The position numbers and the translations under genes were made by a program. The notes beneath the pieces were generated by a model, which saw nothing but the letters and a program-made list of their open reading frames with translations, had not been told where the DNA came from and ran no database searches. Of a stretch of DNA of 32,216 bases, positions 20,055-31,100 are shown piece after piece. How positions within the stretch are numbered: the stretch's first letter is position 1; every line of letters starts with the position of its first letter. The stretch is from a virus: IMG/VR virus record IMGVR_UViG_3300004448_000182, positions 1 through 32,216 of that record. The stretch is one strand, 5' to 3'.

Positions 20055-23000
20055 ATGAAGGAATATGCAACAGATAGTCTAAGTTCAAGACTTCCAAATC
20101 TCTTACCTGAATTTGTAAGAGAGGAAAGTCCTGCACTTGAGGCCTTTCTGAAATCATATTTCGAATACTTAGAAGCAGAGATAATTACATTATCTTCGCA
20201 ATCAGTTCTTGATAATTTAAGTTTGGAAGATGGTATCGGAGACCTATTATTGGAATCCGATACCAGTTTTTCACCGACTTCAGAGTCGTCTAAAATTATT
20301 ACAGAACAATCAATTTTAAATCCAACACTAAATGCCTCCCCTTTTACAAAAGGTGAGTTCATAGTTGGTACTAAATCTAAATCAGTTGCAAAGATTGATA
20401 TTGTAATTGGTGATAAGATTTATGTAGATACTATATCAGGTAATGGGTTTCTAAAAGGAGAAACAATTACTGGTAGAGAATCCAAACAAACAGGTGTAAT
20501 CGGAAGTTTTAAACAGAACTCAGTTCTTGCAAACAATAAGTTATTAGACTATTCCGATGTCGATAGAACCTCTGAAGAATTTTTACAATACTTCCAAAAT
20601 GATTTTATACCTGCATTAGATATAGGTTCCACTGTTGACCGAAGGTTAACAATCAAACACATTAAAGATTTATATCAGACAAAAGGGACTGCAGAATCTG
20701 TACAGTTCTTAATGAGACTCTTGTATGGACAAGACGCAACAATTAGATATCCCGACAACGAAACAATCTATCTAAACGAATCAGATTATAGTCAAGTAAG
20801 AAGAATGAGAGTGCAAGTTCAATCTGCACCTCCAACTGCAACAGATAGAATTATTCAGTACACAACTGGAACATCTATAATAGAGGCTGAGTCCGTAATA
20901 GAAAATGTATTTGTAGATTCTGTTGAAGATAAAAAATATTCTATAGAGATTACAGACAATCACATAGGAACATTTACACAAGGTTCTACAGTTGTATTCA
21001 TAGACCGAGATGGGTTAACCGAATATACTGGAACTGTTATAGGTGTCGTGAATGGTGTATCAGACGAATCATCATCAACGTATATATCCCACAATGATAG
21101 TGGAGACATCTTATTAGAAACAGGTGGTGGTCTACTATTAGAAGAATCATCTATAGGTTCATTGTATACTTTAAATGATAAAGTATTTTTTGCAGGTAGT
21201 AAGAATAACACGAATGCATCAGAATGTCAAGCAAGAGTTGACGGGTTATCAAAAGGTGGTGTTACACATATTTACATTGAAACTGGTGGAACGAACTACG
21301 AAGGTGGAGACCTAATCGTATTTGAAAATGCAGGAACACAAGGTAGTGGTGCAGAAGCAGTTATTGGTTCTGTAGGGGATGAAGTATTACTAGAAGGTGG
21401 TTCAGTATTTGGACACTATGAGTATACTGCAACTGGTGGAGAAAATCAAGTTGGTGGGCCTGGAGTTAGAGATGACAACGGTAATCTAATCATATTTAAT
21501 GATAACACACTTAAAGTTTTTGTTGATGATGTTCTTCAAACACCAAACACTTCATACACTACAAGAGACTATTCACACAAAAACGATAGAGTTGTATTTA
21601 CAAACTCACTAACAAACGGTCAAAGAGTCGACTTATACACAGAGTTCAACCAATTAGTATATGAAGATGGTGAAGAGATAAACTTAGAAACCACTGTTGG
21701 TAATATAAGAAGTGTAAAAATATTAAGTGGTGGTGCAGGTTATCAAACTGTTCCAACTGCATTCCCAGGCGGATACATTTACATGGACGACTTAACAGGA
21801 TTCCAAGTTAATGAAGTTGTTACTGGTGGAACTTCAGGTGCAACTGCAACTGTAATAAGAATAGAACCTAACAACAAAAGATTAGTTGTTAAAAGATTAT
21901 CAACTGATACAGGGGAATTCTCAAATGGAGAAACCATTAACGGTGGAACATCTCTTACTGCACGTGCAAACACACAAACAAATGTATCAAGTGGAACAGG
22001 TGGTAAAATATTCTGTTTCTCAGACGAGATTGGTGGAATCAAATCATTAAACATTATTGAACAGGGAAGAGACTATATAAACGATTCAGTAGTATCAAAC
22101 AAATCTGTATTCCCTATGTTGATTACTACACCAACAAACACACTGAACAAAGGTGTTACTATTACAGGTCAATCATCAGGAACAACTGCAGAGGTTGTAA
22201 GTTATGACGCAGATAGACACATATTAAAATACACAAATTTAGATGGTCATTTCCTAATAGATGAGGTTGTAATATATCAAAACACCGACCAGTTTGAGGT
22301 AATGAAATCCAATCCATACAATGCAAGAGGTAAGTTTGGTGGTGAAGGTATAATACAAGAACAGTTTTTAACAGACAAGGGACATGTAAACGCATCTGCA
22401 TCCAACATACAAGACAGCAAATATTATCAAACACATTCATACGTAATTAAGGTTGGTGAAAGTATAAACAAATATAGGTCTACAGTTAAAGACCTACTTC
22501 ATCCTGCTGGACATGTATTCTTTGGTGAAGTTGCATTAGAAAATTCTATTGGTGGAAATATCGCCTCTTCGAGATTCCAACCTACTATTATAATGGTGAT
22601 GGAACCTGTACTATCGGTATCAAACGCATTTGCAAATTCATTAAGAACATATCTATTACATGCAGATATGTCTGCAACGGGCCCCGAAGGTGGTATTGGT
22701 CTATTAACGCTTGACGAAGCAGGACAACCTGTATATAATACAGACCCTAGAACTGGTGGTTCAATAACAGAACCCGATACAGAATATGGTGACTCTAAAA
22801 TGAGAAACCGTCATATGAACATTCTCAAGATTGTAAACAAATCAATTCCTTCAGTAAGGACAGACAATGTAAGAGGTGTTATTCGTTCTGTAGGTTCAAT
22901 CAATTTAATGGATAATCAGATTACATTAGACTACCAAAACAGAAAGTTTGTCGCAGCCGACCAAGGAAAGATACAAGACTTGTATCAACCTTCAGAAGAA

Positions 23001-23582
23001 ACCCTAGTATTGGAAGATGGAAATAGAATTGAACTTGAAGAACAAGTAAGTCTTATGAGATTTGAAGAAAGGGAGTTTGCAGAAGTCAAGGGAGAGTTTG
23101 GAGATAGAATAATATCAGAAGATGGTGAGACATTATTAAGATTAGAGACTGCAACAACAACAAAAGAGATACAATATTTTGTATCAGAACGAAATCCCGA
23201 CTTAAATGACAAATTTACATTGTTTGAAGATGGTGATAGAATGGTTTTTGAAGACAATGGTGCAATGATTGATGAACAATCATCTGATTCCTCTGTACCT
23301 TCTACAACGTTTGCATCATTTGGGACAAACTTTAAATCCCTAAATACAATTACAGGACAGAGAACTTATAGAATATCGTACTACTTAAAGGATGAAACCG
23401 ATGAAGACGATATTATGTTAGAAAATGGTTATGGAAATATCTTAAGTGAAGAATCCGTACCCGAAGGTTTGAGACTTAATGACTTAAATGACTATTATCC
23501 AAACCTATTCATTCCCGAATTTGAAAAACGGGAGTTAAAAAGAACAAATATTACATATAGTGCATACATAAAGTCTGCATAA
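20055..23582 (+). CDS. 7: baseplate wedge initiator gp7
   Basis: This 1175-residue protein is the counterpart of T4 gp7 (1032 aa), the elongated wedge protein linking hub to rim. The N-terminus has SSRLPNLLPEFVREESPALE followed by AFLKSYFEYLEAE, then ILQYFQNDFIPALD-type helix (EFLQYFQNDFIPALDIGSTV) and HIKDLYQTKGTAESVQFLMR then LLYGQDATIRYP, all typical of marine gp7. The middle has repeated beta modules of GxFxxGExVxGxTSGATA type (about residues 95-155, 580-650 and 695-720) and Gly-rich GGTNYEGGDL and GGAGYQT segments. The C-terminus has LVLEDGNRIELEE, LRLETATTTKEI and FEDGDRMVFEDNGAM acidic strand repeats. Continuous with the small virion gene upstream; next gene is gp8. Confidence 0.88.
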   Translation: MKEYATDSLSSRLPNLLPEFVREESPALEAFLKSYFEYLEAEIITLSSQSVLDNLSLEDGIGDLLLESDTSFSPTSESSKIITEQSILNPTLNASPFTKGEFIVGTKSKSVAKIDIVIGDKIYVDTISGNGFLKGETITGRESKQTGVIGSFKQNSVLANNKLLDYSDVDRTSEEFLQYFQNDFIPALDIGSTVDRRLTIKHIKDLYQTKGTAESVQFLMRLLYGQDATIRYPDNETIYLNESDYSQVRRMRVQVQSAPPTATDRIIQYTTGTSIIEAESVIENVFVDSVEDKKYSIEITDNHIGTFTQGSTVVFIDRDGLTEYTGTVIGVVNGVSDESSSTYISHNDSGDILLETGGGLLLEESSIGSLYTLNDKVFFAGSKNNTNASECQARVDGLSKGGVTHIYIETGGTNYEGGDLIVFENAGTQGSGAEAVIGSVGDEVLLEGGSVFGHYEYTATGGENQVGGPGVRDDNGNLIIFNDNTLKVFVDDVLQTPNTSYTTRDYSHKNDRVVFTNSLTNGQRVDLYTEFNQLVYEDGEEINLETTVGNIRSVKILSGGAGYQTVPTAFPGGYIYMDDLTGFQVNEVVTGGTSGATATVIRIEPNNKRLVVKRLSTDTGEFSNGETINGGTSLTARANTQTNVSSGTGGKIFCFSDEIGGIKSLNIIEQGRDYINDSVVSNKSVFPMLITTPTNTLNKGVTITGQSSGTTAEVVSYDADRHILKYTNLDGHFLIDEVVIYQNTDQFEVMKSNPYNARGKFGGEGIIQEQFLTDKGHVNASASNIQDSKYYQTHSYVIKVGESINKYRSTVKDLLHPAGHVFFGEVALENSIGGNIASSRFQPTIIMVMEPVLSVSNAFANSLRTYLLHADMSATGPEGGIGLLTLDEAGQPVYNTDPRTGGSITEPDTEYGDSKMRNRHMNILKIVNKSIPSVRTDNVRGVIRSVGSINLMDNQITLDYQNRKFVAADQGKIQDLYQPSEETLVLEDGNRIELEEQVSLMRFEEREFAEVKGEFGDRIISEDGETLLRLETATTTKEIQYFVSERNPDLNDKFTLFEDGDRMVFEDNGAMIDEQSSDSSVPSTTFASFGTNFKSLNTITGQRTYRISYYLKDETDEDDIMLENGYGNILSEESVPEGLRLNDLNDYYPNLFIPEFEKRELKRTNITYSAYIKSA

Positions 23583-23585
23583 TGT

Positions 23586-23593
23586 TATAAATA
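23586..23593 (+). promoter_or_regulatory. T4-type late promoter TATAAATA (gp8, upstream copy)
   Basis: Perfect late -10 element right after the gp7 stop. Predicted +1 is 23599, which keeps the AGGAG at 23609-23613 in the gp8 leader. Confidence 0.75.
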
Positions 23594-23596
23594 GTA

Positions 23597-23604
23597 TATA
23601 AATA
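23597..23604 (+). promoter_or_regulatory. T4-type late promoter TATAAATA (gp8, downstream copy)
   Basis: A second perfect element, 11 nt after the first. Predicted +1 is 23610, which would remove most of the AGGAG site (23609-23613). The two copies would give mRNAs with and without a full ribosome-binding site. Confidence 0.65.
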
Positions 23605-23622
23605 TCGTAGGAGATTTTTAAA

Positions 23623-25092
23623 ATGGCAGCAATTATAACAGAAAAGTTTCGCACCCATAATGCAAAACAATTCAAAGAGGATTTTGGTGAATCAGCTTCA
23701 TCAACATATATTTTTATAGGTCGTTCCCACCCGTGGACGGACGACACTTCACCACCTGTTCCAATAAACGGAACTAGTGAGGAAATGGATTCATTTTCAG
23801 ATATGCTTTCTATGAAGAAAGTGTCTACTGCTGATGTATCACACGCATTAACAAGATACGACTGGACAACAGGAACTAATTATGATGAGTATGCACATGA
23901 CTATAGTTCATCAAACACTTCGCCAGGTACAACTGCAAACAATTTGTTTAGTGCTAAGTTTTTTGTTTTAACAGATGACTATAATGTATACAAATGTATC
24001 AGAACTGGAAGAAATTCTTCAGGTGGCGTTGTTGCATCAACTGTTAAACCAACTGGAACTAGTGCAACAGACTTAGTTTATACTTCAGACACTGGTGCTT
24101 CTGAAGGTTATATTTGGAAATACATGTATACTGTATCAGCTGCCGATACAATCAAGTATGTGACTTCAGACTTTATCCCAGTTAAAACATTAGGTGCAAA
24201 AACTGCTGTTTCAGGTACTGGAACAAATGGACAATTAGGTTCAAGTGCAGATAACGATTCTTCATCATTATGGGATGTTGAAAACTCTGCAACTGCTGGT
24301 GCAATTTATCACGTAAGAGTAGACAATGGTGGTTCAGGTTATACACCTGGCACATATACTTCAGTACCGATTGATGGTGACGGTTCAGGTGCTACTTGTT
24401 CAGTGACTGTTGGTGCTGGTGGTGCGATTACTTCTGTTGGAGTGACTACATCTGCATACGGTTCAGGTTATAACCGTGCTTCTATTGAAGTTTCTAATAG
24501 TAATATATCAGGTATCGGTTCAGGAAGTAGTGCAGTATTAACACCAATTATATCACCAATGAACGGACATGGTGCAGACCCAGTTGAAGAACTAGGTGGA
24601 AACTATGTAATCGTTAACTCAAGATTTGAGTTCAATGAAGGTTCGGGTGACTTCCCAACAGACAATGACTTTAGAAGAATCGGTCTTTTACAAGACCCAT
24701 TTAGTGCTGGAACGACTACAGTTGCAACTGCAACTACATTAGGTGCATATTATAAAATGACTCTATCAAGTGTCTCAGGTTTATCAGTAGATGATACTAT
24801 TTTAAGTGCATCTGCAGACGGAGACGGAGTTGCAGTATCAAGAATTATATCAATCACTGGTTCAGTAGTATCACATCAACCTATTGCAAACAGTGGTGGT
24901 GGGTATGTAAATTTTGCACAAAACGATACAGTTTACAAAGGTGGTGCAACCATTGGTAACGCAGATACAATAGATTCTACATTCCCCGAAGTTGAAAGAT
25001 TTACAGGAAATATTCTGTATGTTGAGAACAGGGGTGCTGTAACTAGGGCTGCAGACCAAATTGAAGATATTAAACTAATTATAGAAATGTAA
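23623..25092 (+). CDS. 8: baseplate wedge protein gp8
   Basis: This 489-residue protein is the gp8 counterpart (T4 334 aa). Conserved start: IITEKFRTHNAKQFKEDFGE then SASSTYIFIGRSHPWTDD; further DVSHALTRYDWTTGTNYDEY and DYNVYKCIRTGRNSSGG, then SEGYIWKYMYTVSAADTIKY followed by VTSDFIPVKTL. The extra length comes from a Gly-rich beta insert at about residues 225-305 (VDNGGSGYTPGTYTSVPIDG then DGSGATCSVTV), similar in style to modules in gp7 and the gp10-like protein, and a second insert near residues 375-415. Strong AGGAG at 23609-23613 with 9-nt spacing and tandem late promoters upstream. Confidence 0.9.
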   Translation: MAAIITEKFRTHNAKQFKEDFGESASSTYIFIGRSHPWTDDTSPPVPINGTSEEMDSFSDMLSMKKVSTADVSHALTRYDWTTGTNYDEYAHDYSSSNTSPGTTANNLFSAKFFVLTDDYNVYKCIRTGRNSSGGVVASTVKPTGTSATDLVYTSDTGASEGYIWKYMYTVSAADTIKYVTSDFIPVKTLGAKTAVSGTGTNGQLGSSADNDSSSLWDVENSATAGAIYHVRVDNGGSGYTPGTYTSVPIDGDGSGATCSVTVGAGGAITSVGVTTSAYGSGYNRASIEVSNSNISGIGSGSSAVLTPIISPMNGHGADPVEELGGNYVIVNSRFEFNEGSGDFPTDNDFRRIGLLQDPFSAGTTTVATATTLGAYYKMTLSSVSGLSVDDTILSASADGDGVAVSRIISITGSVVSHQPIANSGGGYVNFAQNDTVYKGGATIGNADTIDSTFPEVERFTGNILYVENRGAVTRAADQIEDIKLIIEM

Positions 25093-25096
25093 TTTC

Positions 25097-25113
25097 GGGG
25101 ACGCCATGTCCCC
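25097..25113 (+). other. GC-rich hairpin between gp8 and the gp10-like gene
   Basis: GGGGAC (25097-25102) and GTCCCC (25108-25113) pair perfectly around GCCAT. No T-tract follows, so complete termination is unlikely. It lies 4 nt after the gp8 stop and 18 nt before the next ATG. A similar GC hairpin lies after gp6. Confidence 0.45.
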
Positions 25114-25131
25114 ATTAACAGGTTAAGGAAT

Positions 25132-28100
25132 ATGCCAGAGAAAACTGATTTAAATATAGCACCGTATTACGATGATTTTGCTGAAGATAAGAAATTCAAT
25201 AAAGTTCTTTTTAAAGCGGGTCGTCCATTACAGTCAAGAGAATTAACCCAAACTCAATCTATTTTACAGAATCAAATTGAAAGATTTGGTTCTCATATGT
25301 TTGAAGAAGGTTCTTTAGTTACTGGTGCAGAATCAGATGTCGATTTAGAAGTATTCTATGTTAAAGTAAACTCTGCAAATCCTAATTCACTTGGTGATGC
25401 AAATGTTGAAGATTATAGAAAACTTTTTCATGGTAAATTTTTAAGAGGTAAATCTTCGGGTGTTGTTGGTAAAGTTTTTGAATCAAGTGCAGAAACCTCT
25501 GCTGATGCAATTACATTATTCGTAAAATTTCATTCACAAGGTACTGATGCAAATAACTCAATAGTTTTTTACTCGGGTGAAGAACTGCAAGAGTGTACAC
25601 TTGGTGAAGATGGAACAGTTACGGTAAACTCTGCAAACGCAAACGAATTTACAATAAAACCAAAAACAGATAACCCAGTTGGTCGTGCTTCTATTGCAAG
25701 TATATCAGAAGGTATCATATTTGCAAGAGGATTCTTTTGTAAGGTTGATGCACAAACATTAATTTTAGAAAAGTATTCAGGTAAACCAACATATAGAGTA
25801 GGTCTAACAATTGCAGAAAGTCTTTTATCTTCTGCAGACGACACAAGTCTTTTAGACAACTCTTCAGGTACAACAAACGAAAATGCAGCTGGTGCTGATA
25901 GACTTAAAATAGATTTTACATTATCTAAGTATACACTTGATACTGTAAATGACGTGGACTTTGTAGAACTTGTCAGGGTCAATCAGGGTATCATAGAATT
26001 AAAAATTACTAGACCGATATACAATGAGATTGAAAACTCAATGGCACGAAGAACATTTGATGCAAATGGTGATTTCGTTGTAAGACAATTCACACATAGT
26101 TTAAGAGAACATTTAGACGATACTACAAATAGAGGTTACTACACTTCAACAAATGGTGGAGATGTAAATAAATTTATAATGCAAGTATCGCCTGGTAAGG
26201 CATATGTAAAAGGATATGAGATAGACAAAATTGGAACAACACCAATACCTTTCAATAAGGCAAGGTCTACAGTTACATTAAACAATACAAACACTCCAGT
26301 AAGAATTGGAAACAAATTAAGAATTACAAACGTTCACTCTTTACCTGAGTTTGGTAACGAAAGTGGAGATGCAACTATATCACCATTTAAAGAAGTCACA
26401 CTTTGGGATACTACAATAACAAGTGATGGAACAGAACCTGCAAGTGGAAAGATTGGTTTTGCAAGATTAAGAAACATAGATTTACAAAGTGGTACTGCAT
26501 CATCACAAGAATATGATGCAACTTCTACTTGGAACTTATACTTATTTGATATTAAGATGTTAACAAAACTTAGTGGTACACTAAGTGGAACATTTACGGA
26601 AGGAGACCAAGTAGTTGGTGGAACTTCAGCTGCAACAGGTATTGTTTCATATACTGCAAGTGGACAATTATATGTTCATGATGTAGTTGGTACATTCGTA
26701 GTTGGAGATGCAATCACAACTAACGGTACAACTTCGGGAACAACTACAGTTACTGCAGTAAGAAATTACAACATTGACCGTGCAAGGGGTATATCACAAG
26801 ACCCAGTAGATGCAGGTTCAACTATATTTACTGCAAATGTAGAAGTAGATGCAAGTAAAACATTATTAGGAACCGTAACATTCACAAACAGTTCTACATC
26901 AGTCACTGGTTTTGCAACAAAATTTACAACAGAATTAAAAGAGGGTGATATAGTTATCAATCCTTCAAACTCTAACGAAGAATTAATAGTTTCAAGTATC
27001 ACTGATGATACTACACTTACACTTGCAGGTAATGCTGGTGGTTCGTATACTGGTAATGTCACAAGAAAACGTGCAAAAATATATGACCAAGACCAAACTT
27101 CTTCGGTCTTTGCATGGCCAAGAGACTGGGTAAAAACACATTCATGTGATTCTATTCAAGTAAGAAGACAACAAGTTGTTGATGTATCAGGTGGTTCATT
27201 CACAATATCAACAGGGTCAAACGCAACATTTGGTGCATTAAACACTGATAATTTTACAATTGCAGTAGTAGATGAATCAGCAGACGGAAGTGCGTATGGT
27301 TTAGGAGACCTATTAAATGTAGAAGACTTTACAGGAACTGCAGCTTCAGATGGTGGTTCAGGTCAAACACTTACTAAATCAATTGCAAACAATGACGGTG
27401 CAAAACTTAAAATTACATTTACAGTAAATAGAACAAATCCAGCTTCTAGAAATAAAACATTAAGACAATCAAGATTACTTGGAGTCGAGAGTGCAAGAAG
27501 TGCTGGTGGATACTATGGTACTGCATATGATGATAAAGAAATCACATTGGGTGTTGCAGATGTTCACAAGATTCATGCAATATATGAAGGAGTAGGAGGA
27601 ACAACACCTCTATCACCTTCATCATACTTCTCAGTAGATAGTGGAACATTCCAAGTATACGAAACAATCGTAGGTCAAACTTCAGATGCACGTGCAGTGT
27701 TAATCACATATAGTGGTTCACTTGCAACTTCATATTATAGAATGGTATCAGGTACCTTTACAGAAGGCGAAAGTATTGTTGGTCAAACTTCAAAAGCAGT
27801 CGCAACAATTACTAGTGTATCACAAGGTTCGCCAGATATTAAAAATAGATTCTTCTTTGACAACGGACAAAGAGACGGATTCTATGACCTTGCAAAACTT
27901 ACAAGAAAGGTTGGAGAACCAACTCCTTCAGGAAAAATATTAGTAGTGTTTGATTACTTCACTTCAGATAGTGGAGACTTCTTTGATGTTGAGTCATATA
28001 CTTCAATACCATATCAAGATATTCCAGTATACTCTCCAAGTAGAGTAGACTTAGGTGGTTTAGAACCCGATGGAACGTTTGAACTTTCAGACGCAGTTGA

Positions 28101-31100
28101 CTTTAGACCAGTTGTAGGACAAATTATTGGTACCTCAACATTCGGAACAACAAATACACAAGACCCAACTAACCCAGTAAACTTATCAAATAGTACAGAG
28201 GGTGCTGTCTTTGCACCATTCGGATATGATACAGGTAGAGATTTTGGCTCATCAAGAGTTGGTATATCATCTACTGGTGCAAGTGCAAACGATACTCCTG
28301 TTTCAGGTTCAAGTGTTGTTGGTGACATATCTTTCTATGTTGGTAGAATTGATAAAGTATTCTTACATAAGTCAGGTGCATTCCAAACTTCTGCAGGTAT
28401 ACCTTCACTATCACCGACTAAACCTAAGGCTATAGATGATGCGATAGAACTATTTGAAGTTCAAATTCCTGCATACACTAAAAACTTAAAGAACATAAGA
28501 GTTAGAACACAAGACCATAGACGATATACTATGAAAGATATCGGTAAGATTAATAACCGTGTGACTAACTTAGAAAGACTTACTGCATTATCTTTATTAG
28601 AAAGAGATACACAAACAAAACAAATTTTAGATGCAGATGGATTTGATAGATTTAAATCAGGGTTCCTTGTAGATAATTTCAGAGGACATAGAGTTGGTGA
28701 TGTAAACCATCCCGACTATCAAGTAGGTGTAGATACAAAACTTGGTGCAATGAGACCTAAGTCTTACTCACAATTTTTTGATATTGAATTCAATAGTACA
28801 TTGTCATCAAACTTTCAAAAGACTGGAGATTTGATTACACTACCTTATACACCTGCAACATATGTAAATCAAGATAAGGCCTCAAGAACAATCAATGTTA
28901 ACCCGTATCATGTATTCAATTTCTTCGGTACGGTTAAGTTATCGCCCGAAACAGATATTTGGAATGATACTGAACAACTACCCGAAGTAAGAATTAATAG
29001 AGAAGGAAACTTTGATGCTGTTCTTGCAGAAAATACAAATTCACTAGGAACAGTTTGGAACTCATGGCAGACAACATGGGTCGGTGAACCTAACGTAGTA
29101 TCTACAGAAGTTCAGGCAACTTCTAATGGTTCATGGAGTGGAGACCCAGCACAAGGTGGAGAATGGGTTGCAGGATTACAAGTATCAAGAGAAGTTACTG
29201 AAACTGTTGAAACACAAACAAGAACAGGTGTAACAACAAGTGTTGTAGAAGACTTCGTAGAATCAAGAAACGATAGAGTTGTAAGTATATCAATAGTACC
29301 TTTCATGAGGTCTAGAACAATTGAAGTTGATGCAACAAATTTAAAACCAAATTCAAATCATTACTTCTTCTTTGATGGAATTAGAGTTGATGGGTTTGTA
29401 AGACCATTTAGTACAACATATTCGCAAGACGGTGGAACAACTATTTCATCAAATTGTAAGTCAGATGGTAACGGTAGACTTCGTGCATACTTTGAATTAC
29501 CTAATAGTAATAAACAAAGATTCCCAACAGGACAGAGAGAACTTAGATTAACATCAAGTTTCTATGATTTATCAAACCCAGGCTCACAAGCAAGTGGTAT
29601 CTATCAGGCACAAGGTTTACTACAATCTAACCAAACAGAGATTACATCTACAAGAAATGGTAGGGTAATATTAGAAAGAACAAACAGTTCTAGACAAATT
29701 ACTAGAAGTGGTGAGAGATTGAATGCACAAGTATTCGATTCAGTTTCACCTCCTATACCTCCAGTGCCAGAATTGCCTGTTATACCTACAATTATACAAG
29801 ACCCTGTAGAAATACCAATTTCGCCACCAATACAACCACCCCAGTTACCACCTTTAGATGAGGAGCCACCATTTATAGCACCTCCTGCATTTATTCCTAC
29901 ATCAAGGGGATTGGATATAATAGATGTGCCTGATAGAAGGTTCTTTGATTTCCCATTAGAAAGAGGTTGGGGAGACCCACTTGCACAATCATTCTTGGTT
30001 GAAAAATCAGGTGGTATGTTCGTAACATCTATAGATTTATATTTTGAGAAGAAGGACACAACACTACCAGTTTCTGTAGAAATTAGAAACATGGTAAACG
30101 GTTATCCAGGCCAGACTGTAATACCTTTCTCAACAGTGACTAAGAATCCAGGCAATGTAAATACTTCAACTGATGGTTCAACTGCAACAACATTTACTTT
30201 TGAATCACCAGTTTACTTAGAAGAAGATTTTGAATACTCATTCGTTGTGTATTCTAACTCAAATGAGTATACTACATTCATATCTAGAATGGGTGAGAAA
30301 GACCTTGCAACAAGTCAGACAATTTCAGGACAACCATATGCAGGTTCATTGTTTGTATCTCAAAATGCATCAACATGGACTGCAACACAAGAAGACGACC
30401 TTAAATTCCATATGAAGATTGCATCATTTGATACATCAAAGAATCCTGTATTGAAATTTGAGAATAAGACATTACCAGTTTCTACATTACAGTCAAATCC
30501 TGTTGAGACATTTAGTGGTCAACAGTATGTAAAAGTTTATAACTATACACATGGTATGTACACAACAAATTCAAATGTAATCCTTGCAGGTATAACAGGA
30601 GATAAAGAAAACGGAGTTCTAAATATTGCAACTCCTTCAGTGAGTGGGACACCTAGTAATGGAACATACACTGTATCCTTAACTGGTGGGACTGGAACAG
30701 GTGCAAGTGCAGAATTTACAGTTTCAGGTAATGCGATAACCACTTCGTATATTACAGACCCAGGCACTGGATATGCAACAACAGATACATTAAGTGCAGT
30801 AAACTTTGACGGTGGAACTGCAGACTTAACAGTGGGTGTAGATGTGGTCGGAGATACACTAGGTGGTGTTCCAGTGGCTGCAATCAACCAATCATTTACT
30901 GCAATTGCAAATATTGGAATAGATTCATTTACAGTAATCCCCGATATTTCAAGTTATGATGTTAAAACAACTTATTCTGCAAATGACTCAACAGTCGGTG
31001 GTGGGGAAGTTGCAACTTCAACAAGAAACTATTACTACGATACCCTACACACATTGATACCAAGTTTAAATTATTCTATGACTAGAATAGTTGCAAGTGT

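Noticed and set aside
29604-30092. Minus-strand open frame within the gp10-like gene
   Set aside because: Gly/Ser-rich antisense shadow of the proline-rich hinge; no promoter or ribosome-binding site.
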